64,000 bases of DNA. Source: Pararhizobium sp. IMCC21322 (GTDB taxonomy: Bacteria; Pseudomonadota; Alphaproteobacteria; Rhizobiales; GCA-2746425). The translations under genes were made by a program, and so were the position numbers. The DNA lies in contig NZ_CP132335.1 of assembly GCF_030758295.1 (NCBI RefSeq), forward strand, positions 2,456,412 to 2,520,411. The letters are read 5' to 3'. This document shows positions 55,550-64,000 of this stretch, piece after piece. The notes below the pieces were generated by a model that was not told the origin of the DNA, did not search any database, and saw only the letters and a program-made list of their open reading frames with translations. Positions within the stretch are counted from its first letter, which is position 1. The number at the start of each line of letters is the position of its first letter.

Positions 55550-57441
55550 TGAACACTCTTGATTCACCTGCAGCGCTGAAATCCTTTCTGGCTGAACAGG
55601 AACAGAAAACCCTCTTGCGGTTTCTCACCTGCGGCTCCGTCGATGATGGAAAATCCACTCTGATTGGCCGTTTGCTCTTCGATACCAAGCTTATCTATGA
55701 GGACCAGCTGGCGGCGCTTGAAAACGAAAGTCGCAAATGGGGCACAGTCGGTGAGGATATTGATCTCGCGCTTTTGGTTGATGGGCTGGAAGCCGAGCGC
55801 GAGCAGGGCATCACAATTGATGTCGCCTATCGGTTCTTCTCCACATCACGCCGCAAATTCATCGTCGCCGATACCCCCGGCCATGAACAATATACGAGAA
55901 ATATGGCGACTGGAGCTTCAACCGCGGATCTGGCTGTGGTCCTGGTCGATGCGCGCAAAGGGCTTTTGACACAAACACGTCGACACACTTTCATTGCGTC
56001 ACTGCTGGGCATTCGGCACATCATTGTCGCCATCAACAAAATCGATCTGGTCAATTATGACCGCTCGATTTTTGAAAAAATTGACGCGGATTTCAGAGCC
56101 ATGTCGGCAGATATGGGCTTTGCCAGCATTACGCCCATCCCTCTGTCCGCGCGTTTTGGTGACAATGTCACGGCACCGTCTCCGAATATGGAGTGGTATA
56201 ATGGCCCAACGCTGCTCGGGCATCTTGAGACCGTGGAATTTGAAGATGAGCGCCTGGACAGCCCGTTCCGGTTCCCGGTGCAATATGTGTTGCGTCCCGA
56301 TTTGAATTTTCGTGGTTTTGCAGGAACGCTGGCGGCCGGCACTGTGAAGCCGGGTGATCCGGTTGTGGTTGCCAAATCCGGTAAGCCCAGCACCGTCAAG
56401 CGCATCGTCACAATGGATGGTGATCTTGATAAGGCCGTTGAAGGGCAGGCAGTTACGCTTGTGCTGGAAGATGAAATTGAGGTGTCTCGCGGCAATATGC
56501 TGGTTGCGCCAGAGGATCGGCCAGAGGTCGCTGATCAGTTTGCAGCTAATATCGTCTGGTTTTCAGAAGAGGCGATGCTGCCCGGACGACAATTCATTCT
56601 GCGCACCGAAACAGATCGCGCCACGGTTTCAATAAACGATCTGCGCCACCGTATTGATGTGAACAGCTTTGCCCATGAGGCGGCCAAAAGCCTGGAATTG
56701 AACGAAGTTGGCTATTGTCATCTGTCGGCCCAATCCCCCATTGCATTTGACCCATATTCTGCCAACCGCGCGACTGGCGCATTCATTCTGATTGACCGCC
56801 TGACCAACGCAACAGTCGGGGCAGGCATGATCGTACACGCACTGCGCAGGGCATCCAACGTCCACTGGCAAGCCATAGATGTGGACAAGAAAACCCGAGC
56901 TGACCAAAAGGGACAGAAAGCTGCCGTTCTCTGGTTCACCGGCCTGTCAGGCTCTGGCAAATCCACCATTGCCAACCTTCTTGAAAAGAAGCTTCTGGCT
57001 GAAGGGCGGCACAGCAGCATTCTGGACGGGGACAATGTGCGTCACGGTCTCAACCGCGATCTCGGCTTTACCGATGAAGACAGGGTGGAAAACATTCGCC
57101 GCGTTGGCGAGGTTTCCAAACTTATGGTCGAGGCCGGCCTCATCACACTGGTGTCTTTCATTTCGCCATTCCGCGCTGAACGCCAACTGGTGCGCGATAT
57201 GCTGGACGAAGGTGAGTTCGTTGAGATTTTTGTCGACACTCCGTTTGAGGATTGTGCAAAGCGCGATCCCAAGGGGCTTTATGCAAAAGCCTTGAGGGGG
57301 GAAATCAAGAATTTCACCGGCGTTGATTCGCCGTATGAGGCACCGACGGAACCGGACATTCATTTGCAGACATCGGGCACGTCCCCGGAGGAATTGCTGG
57401 ATGTTCTGGAAGACGCATTGCGGGCAAAAGGGATTTTGTGA
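55549..57441 (+). CDS. cysNC: Bifunctional sulfate adenylyltransferase subunit 1 / adenylylsulfate kinase
   Basis: This 630-residue fusion has an N-terminal elongation-factor-like GTPase (G1 GSVDDGKST, 29-37; [25 protein letters not shown]) that drives APS synthesis with CysD. The C-terminal APS kinase domain starts near 445, with Walker [10 protein letters not shown] (465-473), [15 protein letters not shown] and [18 protein letters not shown]. The product is PAPS, the sulfate donor for sulfotransferases and, in some bacteria, for reduction. The same fusion is known as NodQ in rhizobia. No cysH is in the window. It overlaps the cysQ start by one base. Confidence 0.97.
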   Translation: MNTLDSPAALKSFLAEQEQKTLLRFLTCGSVDDGKSTLIGRLLFDTKLIYEDQLAALENESRKWGTVGEDIDLALLVDGLEAEREQGITIDVAYRFFSTSRRKFIVADTPGHEQYTRNMATGASTADLAVVLVDARKGLLTQTRRHTFIASLLGIRHIIVAINKIDLVNYDRSIFEKIDADFRAMSADMGFASITPIPLSARFGDNVTAPSPNMEWYNGPTLLGHLETVEFEDERLDSPFRFPVQYVLRPDLNFRGFAGTLAAGTVKPGDPVVVAKSGKPSTVKRIVTMDGDLDKAVEGQAVTLVLEDEIEVSRGNMLVAPEDRPEVADQFAANIVWFSEEAMLPGRQFILRTETDRATVSINDLRHRIDVNSFAHEAAKSLELNEVGYCHLSAQSPIAFDPYSANRATGAFILIDRLTNATVGAGMIVHALRRASNVHWQAIDVDKKTRADQKGQKAAVLWFTGLSGSGKSTIANLLEKKLLAEGRHSSILDGDNVRHGLNRDLGFTDEDRVENIRRVGEVSKLMVEAGLITLVSFISPFRAERQLVRDMLDEGEFVEIFVDTPFEDCAKRDPKGLYAKALRGEIKNFTGVDSPYEAPTEPDIHLQTSGTSPEELLDVLEDALRAKGIL

Positions 57442-58295
57442 TGGACAATTCGCAGTCTGAAAAACTGTCGGAAGCAGTTCTGGCACCCATGGTCGCACAT
57501 TTTGAAGAACTGGCAATCAAAGCTGGCTCTGTGATCATGCCGTTTTACGAAAATGGCTGCGAGACAATGATCAAGGATGATGAATCCCCGGTCACAGCCG
57601 CAGATCACGCAGCTGAAGCGATTATTCTTGCCGGATTGCGTGCGACCTATCCTGATATTCCTGTCGTTGCGGAAGAAGAAATCTGCGCAGGCCACATGCC
57701 GGAAGCGTTGGGACGGCGTTTCTTTTTGGTAGATCCCCTGGACGGCACCAGAGAATTCATCAATCAGCGCTCGGACTTCACTGTCAACATCGCTCTTATT
57801 GAAGATGGCTGCCCGATTGCTGGTACGGTCTATGCACCGGTGCGTGGCGAACTGTTCTCAGGATTTGGTAACACTGCAAGCTATCTTGAAATAGCGCAGG
57901 AAGGTCCTGGCGAACGCGTTGCACTGCAAGTGAGCGGCAAGACCAAAGCCGAAGTGGCCGTTGCCAGCAGATCCCACAGAACGCCGGAAACCGATGCGTT
58001 TCTGGAAACCCACAATATTACCGAATGTGTGTCAGTTGGTTCGTCCCTTAAATTCTGCCTGCTGGCCAAGGGAGACGCCGATATCTACCCTAGATTTGGC
58101 CGCACCATGGAATGGGACACTGCCGCAGGAGATGCGGTATTGCGCGCGGCAGGCGGCCTGACAACCTGTTCAGACGGGTCTGTCTTTACCTATGGCAAAC
58201 AGAATCAGACCCATGATGCCCCTTTCGCAAACCCCTTCTTTATCTCATGGGCAACCCAAATTATTCCAGATTTGGAATCGGAAGGTTCCAGTTAG
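57441..58295 (+). CDS. cysQ: 3'(2'),5'-bisphosphate nucleotidase
   Basis: CysQ breaks down PAP, the by-product of PAPS use, and so relieves inhibition of sulfotransferases. The 284-residue protein of the inositol monophosphatase family has the metal motifs VVAEEE (near 76-81) and DPLDGTREFI (near 98-107), and the later EWDTAAGDAVLRAAGG. The ATG at 57441 overlaps the cysNC stop (TGATG); a GTG three bases earlier is possible. It ends the operon. Confidence 0.96.
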   Translation: MDNSQSEKLSEAVLAPMVAHFEELAIKAGSVIMPFYENGCETMIKDDESPVTAADHAAEAIILAGLRATYPDIPVVAEEEICAGHMPEALGRRFFLVDPLDGTREFINQRSDFTVNIALIEDGCPIAGTVYAPVRGELFSGFGNTASYLEIAQEGPGERVALQVSGKTKAEVAVASRSHRTPETDAFLETHNITECVSVGSSLKFCLLAKGDADIYPRFGRTMEWDTAAGDAVLRAAGGLTTCSDGSVFTYGKQNQTHDAPFANPFFISWATQIIPDLESEGSS

Positions 58296-58476
58296 GGCAC
58301 GCCGTCAGACAAGAGCTTATGTCATAAGGGCTGCGGATCCCTGTGAATCTGGCATTCATCACGAAAATCAAGGGTCCGCACCTTAGATTGCAAGCGAATT
58401 TCATTTGAGTTTTAGTTTTCGAATTCAGATGCTATGCTAACTGCGGACTTTCAACAGTTGAAGGGATTGAGCAGCT

Positions 58477-58581
58477 ATGGGATTTACATTCGGAACCTGG
58501 ATTCTGGCACTGATCTTGCTAGCGATCGGATACTGCGTTGGCTGGACCACGCGTCCCCAAAAAGCTGACGGTAAGGAGTAG
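58477..58581 (+). CDS. Small single-pass membrane protein, 34 residues
   Basis: The ATG at 58477 opens a frame of 34 residues that ends at the TAG at 58579-58581, five bases before the next gene. It has one hydrophobic helix (TWILALILLAIGYCVGW) followed by a short basic and polar tail. GGGATTGAG lies upstream as a weak ribosome site. The position and topology resemble the start of the following protein, so the two may interact at the membrane. It is not a recognised family. Confidence 0.6.
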   Translation: MGFTFGTWILALILLAIGYCVGWTTRPQKADGKE

Positions 58582-58586
58582 CGGCC

Positions 58587-59210
58587 ATGTTCTCCATTCC
58601 TGCATTATTACTCTACATTCTGTTTTTCGTGGTCGGTTGGTTGTTTGCGCGTTGGCGTGGCGCACAGGAGCAATCCAGACGAGTGATGGCGCCTGCCGTC
58701 AGCACGCCACAGCCGCAAGCAAAAGCACCAGAGGTTGCAGCGAAACCGAAAGCGGTTTCGACAATCGAAAAAGAGCCAGCCAAGGCTCCCAAGGCAGTGC
58801 CAAAGGCAAAGGCAGAACCTGAGCCAAAGGATTCAGTTTCGGCTTCTGACAGTCAGCCGATCGTCAAAAAAGAAGTTCCCAAGGAAAAGAAAAAAGCCGC
58901 AAAGGCAGCTTCAAAGCCAATTGTTTCGTCGGACCCCGACAAGCCAGAGCGTCTGTCGGCTCCGCGTGATGGCGATGCGGACGATCTCAAGCGGGTAAAA
59001 GGCATCGGACCGGCGAACGAGAAAAAGCTGAATGCATTTGGTGTCTATCACTTTGACCAGATCGCCAATTGGAGCGCCGAGCAGGCCGAGTGGATTGGCA
59101 AGGAATTATCCTTTCCCGGACGGATTGAACGGGAAGAATGGATCGAACAGGCCAAGGTTCTGGCATCTGGCGGTGATACAGAGTTTTCCAAACGTTCTGA
59201 CAAGCGTTAA
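58587..59210 (+). CDS. Membrane-anchored protein with C-terminal H3TH (helix-hairpin-helix) domain
   Basis: This 207-residue protein has an N-terminal membrane helix (about 3-22, IPALLLYILFFVVGWLFARW), then a long lysine-, alanine- and proline-rich linker (about 30-120) that is probably disordered. The C-terminal domain, DDLKRVKGIGPANEKKLNAFGVYHFDQIANWSAEQAEWIG, has the GIGP hairpin of the COG3743 group, predicted DNA-binding H3TH domains sometimes attached to NuoE in alphaproteobacteria. No nuclease residues were seen. The role is unknown; a tether between membrane and nucleic acid is only a suggestion. Confidence 0.8.
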   Translation: MFSIPALLLYILFFVVGWLFARWRGAQEQSRRVMAPAVSTPQPQAKAPEVAAKPKAVSTIEKEPAKAPKAVPKAKAEPEPKDSVSASDSQPIVKKEVPKEKKKAAKAASKPIVSSDPDKPERLSAPRDGDADDLKRVKGIGPANEKKLNAFGVYHFDQIANWSAEQAEWIGKELSFPGRIEREEWIEQAKVLASGGDTEFSKRSDKR

Positions 59211-59243
59211 AGCGTTTACTGTCTTTGACAGCAGGGAAGGCGT

Positions 59244-60203
59244 CTAGCCGATGCCTTCCGCCTTGTTGCAATGCTCAAGAATTACATCCTGTGTGCTGCG
59301 GTCCCACAGCAATGGTGCATGCCCTTCGTCCTTGATGGTTTTGGCGACCATCTCCGGATGTACCTCTTTCATCTCCTCGACTGTAGACTTTGCCAGAATA
59401 TCTGACCGCTCACCGCGCAAAACCAAAGTTGGCACATGTTTCAAAGCGGCAAATTGCGGCCACACAGAGGGCAGGGGTTGACTGAGGTCGAGATAGTCAA
59501 AGCTTTTGAGTAGCTTCTTGTCATAGTCTGGTTGAGCACGCTTTTTGCCTTGCACATATAATTGACGCGCCAATTTCAACCAGCCGTCCGAATCAAGACC
59601 TGGAAATTGCTGATTGTGTACCGTTTGCATATAGGCGGCGGCATCCTCAATCGTATTCTGCGGTCGCATATTATCTGAATATGATTTGATCCGTGCCAAT
59701 CCGCCGGCTTCCACAACCGGGCCAATATCATTCAGGACAACAGACTTCATTATGCCGGGTCGTATCGCCGTAAGCGCGAATAAAATGAGCCCACCGCGCG
59801 AAGTTCCGATAAAATGGGCATGCTCAATGTTTAGTCGAGCAAGCGTTGTCAGAAGGTCGTTTGCCTCCTGAAGAATCGTATAGTTCCGCCAGTCCGGATC
59901 TGCGCCCGACAGGCCGCGCCCGCGATAGTCAACGCAAACCACTTTCCGCGCAGGATTGGCCACCTGGCTGAGATAGGTGGCGATATCGTGAAAGTCTTTT
60001 CCATTTCGGGTCAGACCGGGCAGACACACCACGGGAATGGTATGTTGATGCTCATCTCCATAAACCCTTGCATGAAGTTTGATGCCGTCCTGCGCGTGCA
60101 GGAAGACATCTCTGGCACCGGGGGGAGCCGCAGGAACGTCTGGAGTTGCGGCCTCATCAGCCCCATCTATGGTTTCGGCTGGGCTTTCGACCTCATCAGT
60201 CAT
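59244..60203 (-). CDS. Alpha/beta-fold hydrolase
   Basis: This 319-residue protein has an acidic, alanine- and proline-rich first 30 residues, then an alpha/beta hydrolase domain. The nucleophile elbow is GTSRGG with S135, and the oxyanion region is VVCLPGLTRNGKDFHD (58-73). The aspartate is probably in LRGERSDILAKST, and the histidine is in KDEGHAPLLWD near residue 300. The substrate is unknown. It starts four bases after the end of the lytic transglycosylase gene, so both are probably one transcript. Confidence 0.9.
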   Translation of the reverse strand: MTDEVESPAETIDGADEAATPDVPAAPPGARDVFLHAQDGIKLHARVYGDEHQHTIPVVCLPGLTRNGKDFHDIATYLSQVANPARKVVCVDYRGRGLSGADPDWRNYTILQEANDLLTTLARLNIEHAHFIGTSRGGLILFALTAIRPGIMKSVVLNDIGPVVEAGGLARIKSYSDNMRPQNTIEDAAAYMQTVHNQQFPGLDSDGWLKLARQLYVQGKKRAQPDYDKKLLKSFDYLDLSQPLPSVWPQFAALKHVPTLVLRGERSDILAKSTVEEMKEVHPEMVAKTIKDEGHAPLLWDRSTQDVILEHCNKAEGIG

Positions 60204-60207
60204 GCTT

Positions 60208-62319
60208 CTAGCCGCCCCGACGCAAATCTGTACTCATGGTCAGACCGCCTTCGCTAAGTCTCGCGCGATAGACCTGATTATTCTCCATGATCTTCTGCAC
60301 ATAGGAACGGGTCTCGGTAAATGGAATGCTCTCCACCCAGTCGACAATGCCATCGACGTTCATTTTGCGTGGATCACCATAGGTCTTGATCCATCGGCGG
60401 ACCCGACTTCCGCCAGCATTGTAGCCAGCAAACGTCATAATCATGGATCCGTTATATTCCGCCAGCAATTGCTCAAGATACGCCGCCCCAAGTGTTGCGT
60501 TATAGGTGGGGTCACTTGTCAGCCGGGCCTTGGAATATTTCAGCTTCAGTCCACGAGAAACTTCCTTGGCGGTCGCAGGCATCAGTTGCAGCAATCCGCG
60601 CGCACCCGCACCACTAACAGCATTCGGGTTGAAGCCACTTTCTTGTCGGGCGATAGAATAGACCAGCGCCTTGCCAACTGAGCGTGGCACACGGGTCTTA
60701 CCTGGAATGGCCGCCACCGGGAATGACAGCAGATGCAGGGGATGACCTTCAGCTTCTGCCAGTCGACCAATCTGCAGCGCAAGCCGGTGTTGTTTGGTTT
60801 TTTCAGCAAACTGCGCGAGCAGAACAATCTCTGCAGGATCTTTCAGAGTTTGCGATAAGGCCCGCGCAAACGTACCGGCAAGATCATCGCGTCCGATCTT
60901 CATCAGCCGGTCAATTGCCTGGACGGGAATGCGCGCTTCGTGCCGCTTCCGAATATCTCTGCTTACCTTGGGGTTACCCGCCAGTTGCAGGGAACGGCTT
61001 CCAATTTTTTCATTGGCAAGTTGGCCATAAAAAACCGTGGGATATCGTGCTGCACGCTGGAAATTCTGTTTCGCTTCGGCTCGGTTGCCCATGGCTTCAT
61101 CAGCACGGCCCATCCAGTAATAGGCTCTGGCAATGCTTCTGGGTTTGGTTGCAATGCGTGCAATATTTTCAAAATGCGGCTTCGCCAGTTTGGGTTTGTC
61201 CAAAAACCGAAGTGCAAACCAGCCGGCGTGGAATTCTGCATCGGCTATGGTTGCAGGTGAACCGCCACGATGGGCCGCTGCAATGTCATAGGCCTGCTGA
61301 TTGCGGCCAAGCTGCATCATTTCACGCGAGGCCAGTTTGCGTTCAACCCACCATTCATCAGGATTAACCAGAAGGAACGGATCAGTTGGCGCGGTCTGCA
61401 ATAGTGCAGCAGAATCACGCGGATTCTTGGTGCGTCGCAAATGTTGGACCTTGCCGAAAATGTAACTCGGTTCCTTACGCAACGACGCGGGAACCTGTTT
61501 CAGAGCAGATGCGGCTTTTGATCGACGAATGACGGCCTGGCGTGCCTTTGCAAGCTTAAGATAATCCTTGCTGACAAGACCTGCGATGCGCACGGCTTCA
61601 GACGTCCGTTCGCGATAGAGCAGCATTTCCGCACGCCACTTATGATCGCTTTTGCGCAAAACGGATTTGAATTTCGACTTGATTTCATTCTCATACGACC
61701 GCGACAGGCGGCTGGTCCGCCAAAGGTTGCCTATGAGCTTTGCAGCTTCATCTTTTCGTCCTGCAGCCAGAAGCGCTTCTGATTTTTGAATAATGCCACG
61801 AATTGAAACCGGGTCGGAATTTCCGTAGACTGAAAGCACCATGCTGCTTCCAATTTTCTGCCGGGCCAGCGCTTCTTCAGCACGCCGTTGCATTGTCGTT
61901 TGCAAGGGGAAGTCGGGATGTTGCGCCTGGAACTCGGAAATCATGCTGTACGGGATGAGCGGGTCACCCTTTCGTATCAGCCGCCAAGTCAGAATGGCTT
62001 TGTCCACGGGGTCTTTCATCGCGGCGCGGTAGGCAAGCGCGTCAAGAATCTTGTTGTTCTCAACAGCCACCAATGCCGTCTTCAAGCTTCCATTACGCGC
62101 CTTCACGTTGGGCATATCTGCCGCCATTTTCGGCAGGAAGGACATCAGCGTTTTGGGCCCTTCTGCGGGACGGGGCGTTGGAACCGGAACTTTGGCACCT
62201 TCAATGAGCCTGGCGATACCATCAGCTGGTGCATTTGCTTGCGCACCAATAGGCGTCAGCATGAATGCGCCCACAACCGCGATGACGGTCAGTGGGACGG
62301 TCAGGGGCTTGGTAAACAT
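60208..62319 (-). CDS. slt: Soluble lytic murein transglycosylase
   Basis: From the ATG at 62319 the protein has 703 residues with a signal peptide (MFTKPLTVPLTVIAVVGAFMLT, cut after AQANA). A start at 62370 would add 17 residues before the signal. The long middle is an alpha-helical superhelix (TPR-like, 100-540). The C-terminal catalytic SLT domain has the glutamate in SIARQESGFNPNAVSGAGARGLLQLMP and the later YNATLGAAYLEQLL and FAGYNAGGSRVRRW. It cleaves peptidoglycan in the periplasm. The gene upstream of dapA on the opposite strand is typical of the order. Confidence 0.93.
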   Translation of the reverse strand: MFTKPLTVPLTVIAVVGAFMLTPIGAQANAPADGIARLIEGAKVPVPTPRPAEGPKTLMSFLPKMAADMPNVKARNGSLKTALVAVENNKILDALAYRAAMKDPVDKAILTWRLIRKGDPLIPYSMISEFQAQHPDFPLQTTMQRRAEEALARQKIGSSMVLSVYGNSDPVSIRGIIQKSEALLAAGRKDEAAKLIGNLWRTSRLSRSYENEIKSKFKSVLRKSDHKWRAEMLLYRERTSEAVRIAGLVSKDYLKLAKARQAVIRRSKAASALKQVPASLRKEPSYIFGKVQHLRRTKNPRDSAALLQTAPTDPFLLVNPDEWWVERKLASREMMQLGRNQQAYDIAAAHRGGSPATIADAEFHAGWFALRFLDKPKLAKPHFENIARIATKPRSIARAYYWMGRADEAMGNRAEAKQNFQRAARYPTVFYGQLANEKIGSRSLQLAGNPKVSRDIRKRHEARIPVQAIDRLMKIGRDDLAGTFARALSQTLKDPAEIVLLAQFAEKTKQHRLALQIGRLAEAEGHPLHLLSFPVAAIPGKTRVPRSVGKALVYSIARQESGFNPNAVSGAGARGLLQLMPATAKEVSRGLKLKYSKARLTSDPTYNATLGAAYLEQLLAEYNGSMIMTFAGYNAGGSRVRRWIKTYGDPRKMNVDGIVDWVESIPFTETRSYVQKIMENNQVYRARLSEGGLTMSTDLRRGG

Positions 62320-62650
62320 GCGTTTGTAAGCCGGGTTCCCCGGTAGGTCAGAAGCCTCTTGGAAATGCATTGGCGACGGGCCTTTTTTTTGAGAAAGAAT
62401 CTGCAGATTTCATTTTAGGTGATAAATCGTTAACCGAGGCTTTGAAACCTGAGAATTAGGTCTTTTTTTTGAATTTTCCAGCAATTCGGTAACCAGATGT
62501 GTCGTCTTTGTGACGGTTTTTCACAGACCTGCCTTCTTTAACCGGTCCCGAACCTAATCGCTTGAAGAAATGCAGAGGCCCCTCTATGGTCCCGCTCACT
62601 TCGAAATCATGATAAACGGCCTTGTATAAAGGCAGATATTAACAACGGAA

Positions 62651-63535
62651 ATGACCATGTTTAAAGGCTCGCTTACCGCTCTCGTTACTCCCTTTCTGTC
62701 GGGTGGCGCATTGGACGAAAAGGGTCTGGAGCGTCTGGTGAACTGGCAAATTGATGAAGGCTCTCATGGTCTTGTTCCTGTCGGTACAACTGGCGAGTCG
62801 CCCACGCTCACGCATGAAGAGCACAAGCGCGTCGTCACCCAGTGCGTAGCGATAACCAATCGCAGGGTGCCGATTATTGCTGGAGCCGGCTCGAACAATA
62901 CGGTTGAGGCGATTGATTTTGCTCAGCACGCCCAACATGCCGGTGCGGACGCTGTGCTTGTGGTAACGCCCTATTATAACAAGCCCAGCCAGGAAGGCCT
63001 TTATCAGCATTTCAAGGCTGTCAATGACGCAATCGACATTCCGATCATCATTTATAACATCCCGCCGCGCAGCGTTGTGGACATGTCCGTGGAAACCATG
63101 CAGCGCCTGTTTGACGATTGCGCTAACATCGTCGGCGTCAAAGATGCCACTGCAAATGTTACCCGTGTCAGTGATCAACGCTTGGCGATGGGTGACAAAT
63201 TCCTTCAATTATCGGGCGAAGACGGGTCCGCAATCGGCTACATGGCCCATGGCGGACATGGCTGCATTTCTGTCGCCTCAAATGTTGCGCCTGCTTTGTG
63301 CGCCAAATTTCAGGAAGCCTGTCTTGCTGGAGAGTATGCGACGGCGCTTGAATTGCAGGACAAATTGTACCCGCTTCACAAGGCTCTTTTTGTCGATCCC
63401 AATCCGGCACCTAGCAAATACGCCTTGTCGCTCTTAAATATCTGTGGCGAGGAGTTGCGTCTGCCGATGGTGCCAGCGTCCGATTCAACCCGCGCAGAGG
63501 TTCGCTCAGCGATGGAACATGCTGGGCTGTTGTAA
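62651..63535 (+). CDS. dapA: 4-hydroxy-tetrahydrodipicolinate synthase
   Basis: This 294-residue TIM-barrel enzyme makes the first committed intermediate of lysine and diaminopimelate synthesis from pyruvate and aspartate semialdehyde. It has TTGES (46-50), Y135 in IIYNIPPR and the Schiff-base lysine K164 in [10 protein letters not shown]. The start may be the ATG at 62651 or at 62657. Length is normal. smpB follows after 24 bases, an order shared with Brucella and relatives. Confidence 0.96.
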   Translation: MTMFKGSLTALVTPFLSGGALDEKGLERLVNWQIDEGSHGLVPVGTTGESPTLTHEEHKRVVTQCVAITNRRVPIIAGAGSNNTVEAIDFAQHAQHAGADAVLVVTPYYNKPSQEGLYQHFKAVNDAIDIPIIIYNIPPRSVVDMSVETMQRLFDDCANIVGVKDATANVTRVSDQRLAMGDKFLQLSGEDGSAIGYMAHGGHGCISVASNVAPALCAKFQEACLAGEYATALELQDKLYPLHKALFVDPNPAPSKYALSLLNICGEELRLPMVPASDSTRAEVRSAMEHAGLL

Positions 63536-63559
63536 CGCCAAATTGTAAGCGAGTTTATC

Positions 63560-64000
63560 GTGAGTGCCAAACAGGCTGAAAAGCCAAATCGACAAATCAT
63601 TGCCGACAATCGCCGTGCCCGGTTCGACTATGAAATTGGGGATGTGGTTGAAGCTGGCATTATGCTGGTCGGAACCGAGGTCAAGGCTTTGCGCAATGGT
63701 CGCGCAAACCTGCAGGAATCTTATGCCGGCCCTGACGGGGATGAGCTGTTTCTGTTCAACTTCCACATCCCGGAATACACTGAAGGCAATCGTAACAATC
63801 ACGAGCCAAGGCGCCCCCGAAAATTGCTGATGAGCAGACGGGAAATTGATCGGATGCTCAGTGGCATCCAGCGCGGTGGCATGACCATCGTACCTCTGAA
63901 GACCTATTTCAATGATCGTGGTCTGGTGAAGGTGGAACTGGCGCTGGCGAAGGGCAAGAAAAGTCACGACAAGCGCGAAACTGAAAAGCAGCGGGACTGG
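63560..64000 (+). CDS. smpB: SsrA-binding protein SmpB (C-terminus outside window)
   Basis: The GTG at 63560 opens 147 codons up to the window edge; the family has about 155-160. SmpB escorts tmRNA to stalled ribosomes. Clear family segments are [84 protein letters not shown] and the basic [14 protein letters not shown], part of the tail that enters the ribosome's mRNA channel. The minus-strand frame overlapping it is a shadow. Confidence 0.95.
   Translation, partial: MSAKQAEKPNRQIIADNRRARFDYEIGDVVEAGIMLVGTEVKALRNGRANLQESYAGPDGDELFLFNFHIPEYTEGNRNNHEPRRPRKLLMSRREIDRMLSGIQRGGMTIVPLKTYFNDRGLVKVELALAKGKKSHDKRETEKQRDW

Overview
The window reads as a chromosomal segment of an alphaproteobacterium of the order Hyphomicrobiales (Rhizobiales). 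The evidence is a growth-pole-ring (GPR/RgsE-type) giant protein, a split-b F0 ATP synthase operon (atpI-B-E-F'-F), a rhizobial-type porin, PutR next to a PutA without an N-terminal DNA-binding domain, the mutY-DUF721-dsbA-smc cluster, and the slt / dapA-smpB arrangement. TRAP transport and four-carbon acid-sugar genes would suit a marine or host-associated heterotroph. No tRNA, rRNA, CRISPR array, prophage or intact insertion sequence was seen.

Layout. 1-3.8 kb: 5' part of the GPR-like gene (minus strand), then an 850-base gap with possible regulatory motifs. 4.6-6.0 kb: adrenodoxin-type ferredoxin and thioredoxin-reductase-like ferredoxin-NADP reductase. 6.1-9.6 kb: two MFS transporters around an AraC regulator. 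9.7-15.7 kb: mutY, a DciA-like gene, dsbA and smc. 15.9-18.4 kb: F0 ATP synthase operon with a good promoter and a strong terminator. 18.5-22.0 kb (minus): rnhB, radical SAM protein, moaB, family-4-like uracil-DNA glycosylase. 22.2-30 kb: ETF-ubiquinone oxidoreductase, rsgA, DUF1223 protein, recQ, a wrecked formate dehydrogenase locus, and a Nei-type glycosylase.

29.8-40.2 kb is a catabolic island. A TRAP transporter with an ABM-fold protein and an AEC carrier runs on the minus strand. Divergently, six genes encode an isopropylmalate-dehydrogenase-like enzyme, a Gfo/Idh/MocA oxidoreductase, a GntR regulator, a metallo-beta-lactamase-fold lactonase-like protein, an OtnK-type kinase and an OtnC-type decarboxylase. 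This looks like uptake and breakdown of a tetronate-like acid to dihydroxyacetone phosphate, but without the usual OtnI isomerase. 40.4-44.6 kb holds putR and putA.

44.6-58.3 kb is a cell-surface and sulfur region: TPR-sulfotransferase, UDP-glucose dehydrogenase, porin, TPR-O-GlcNAc-transferase-like protein, an AT-rich orphan gene, a 5'-truncated second porin, and cysD-cysNC-cysQ, which make PAPS and remove PAP. 58.5-64 kb: a tiny membrane protein with an H3TH-domain protein, alpha/beta hydrolase, lytic transglycosylase, dapA and the start of smpB.

The points most worth following are the OtnI-less tetronate cluster, the formate dehydrogenase remnant (gamma-subunit start joined in frame to alpha-subunit end, with an in-frame stop), the truncated porin beside an AT-rich orphan, and the exact 40-residue repeats in the GPR-like protein.
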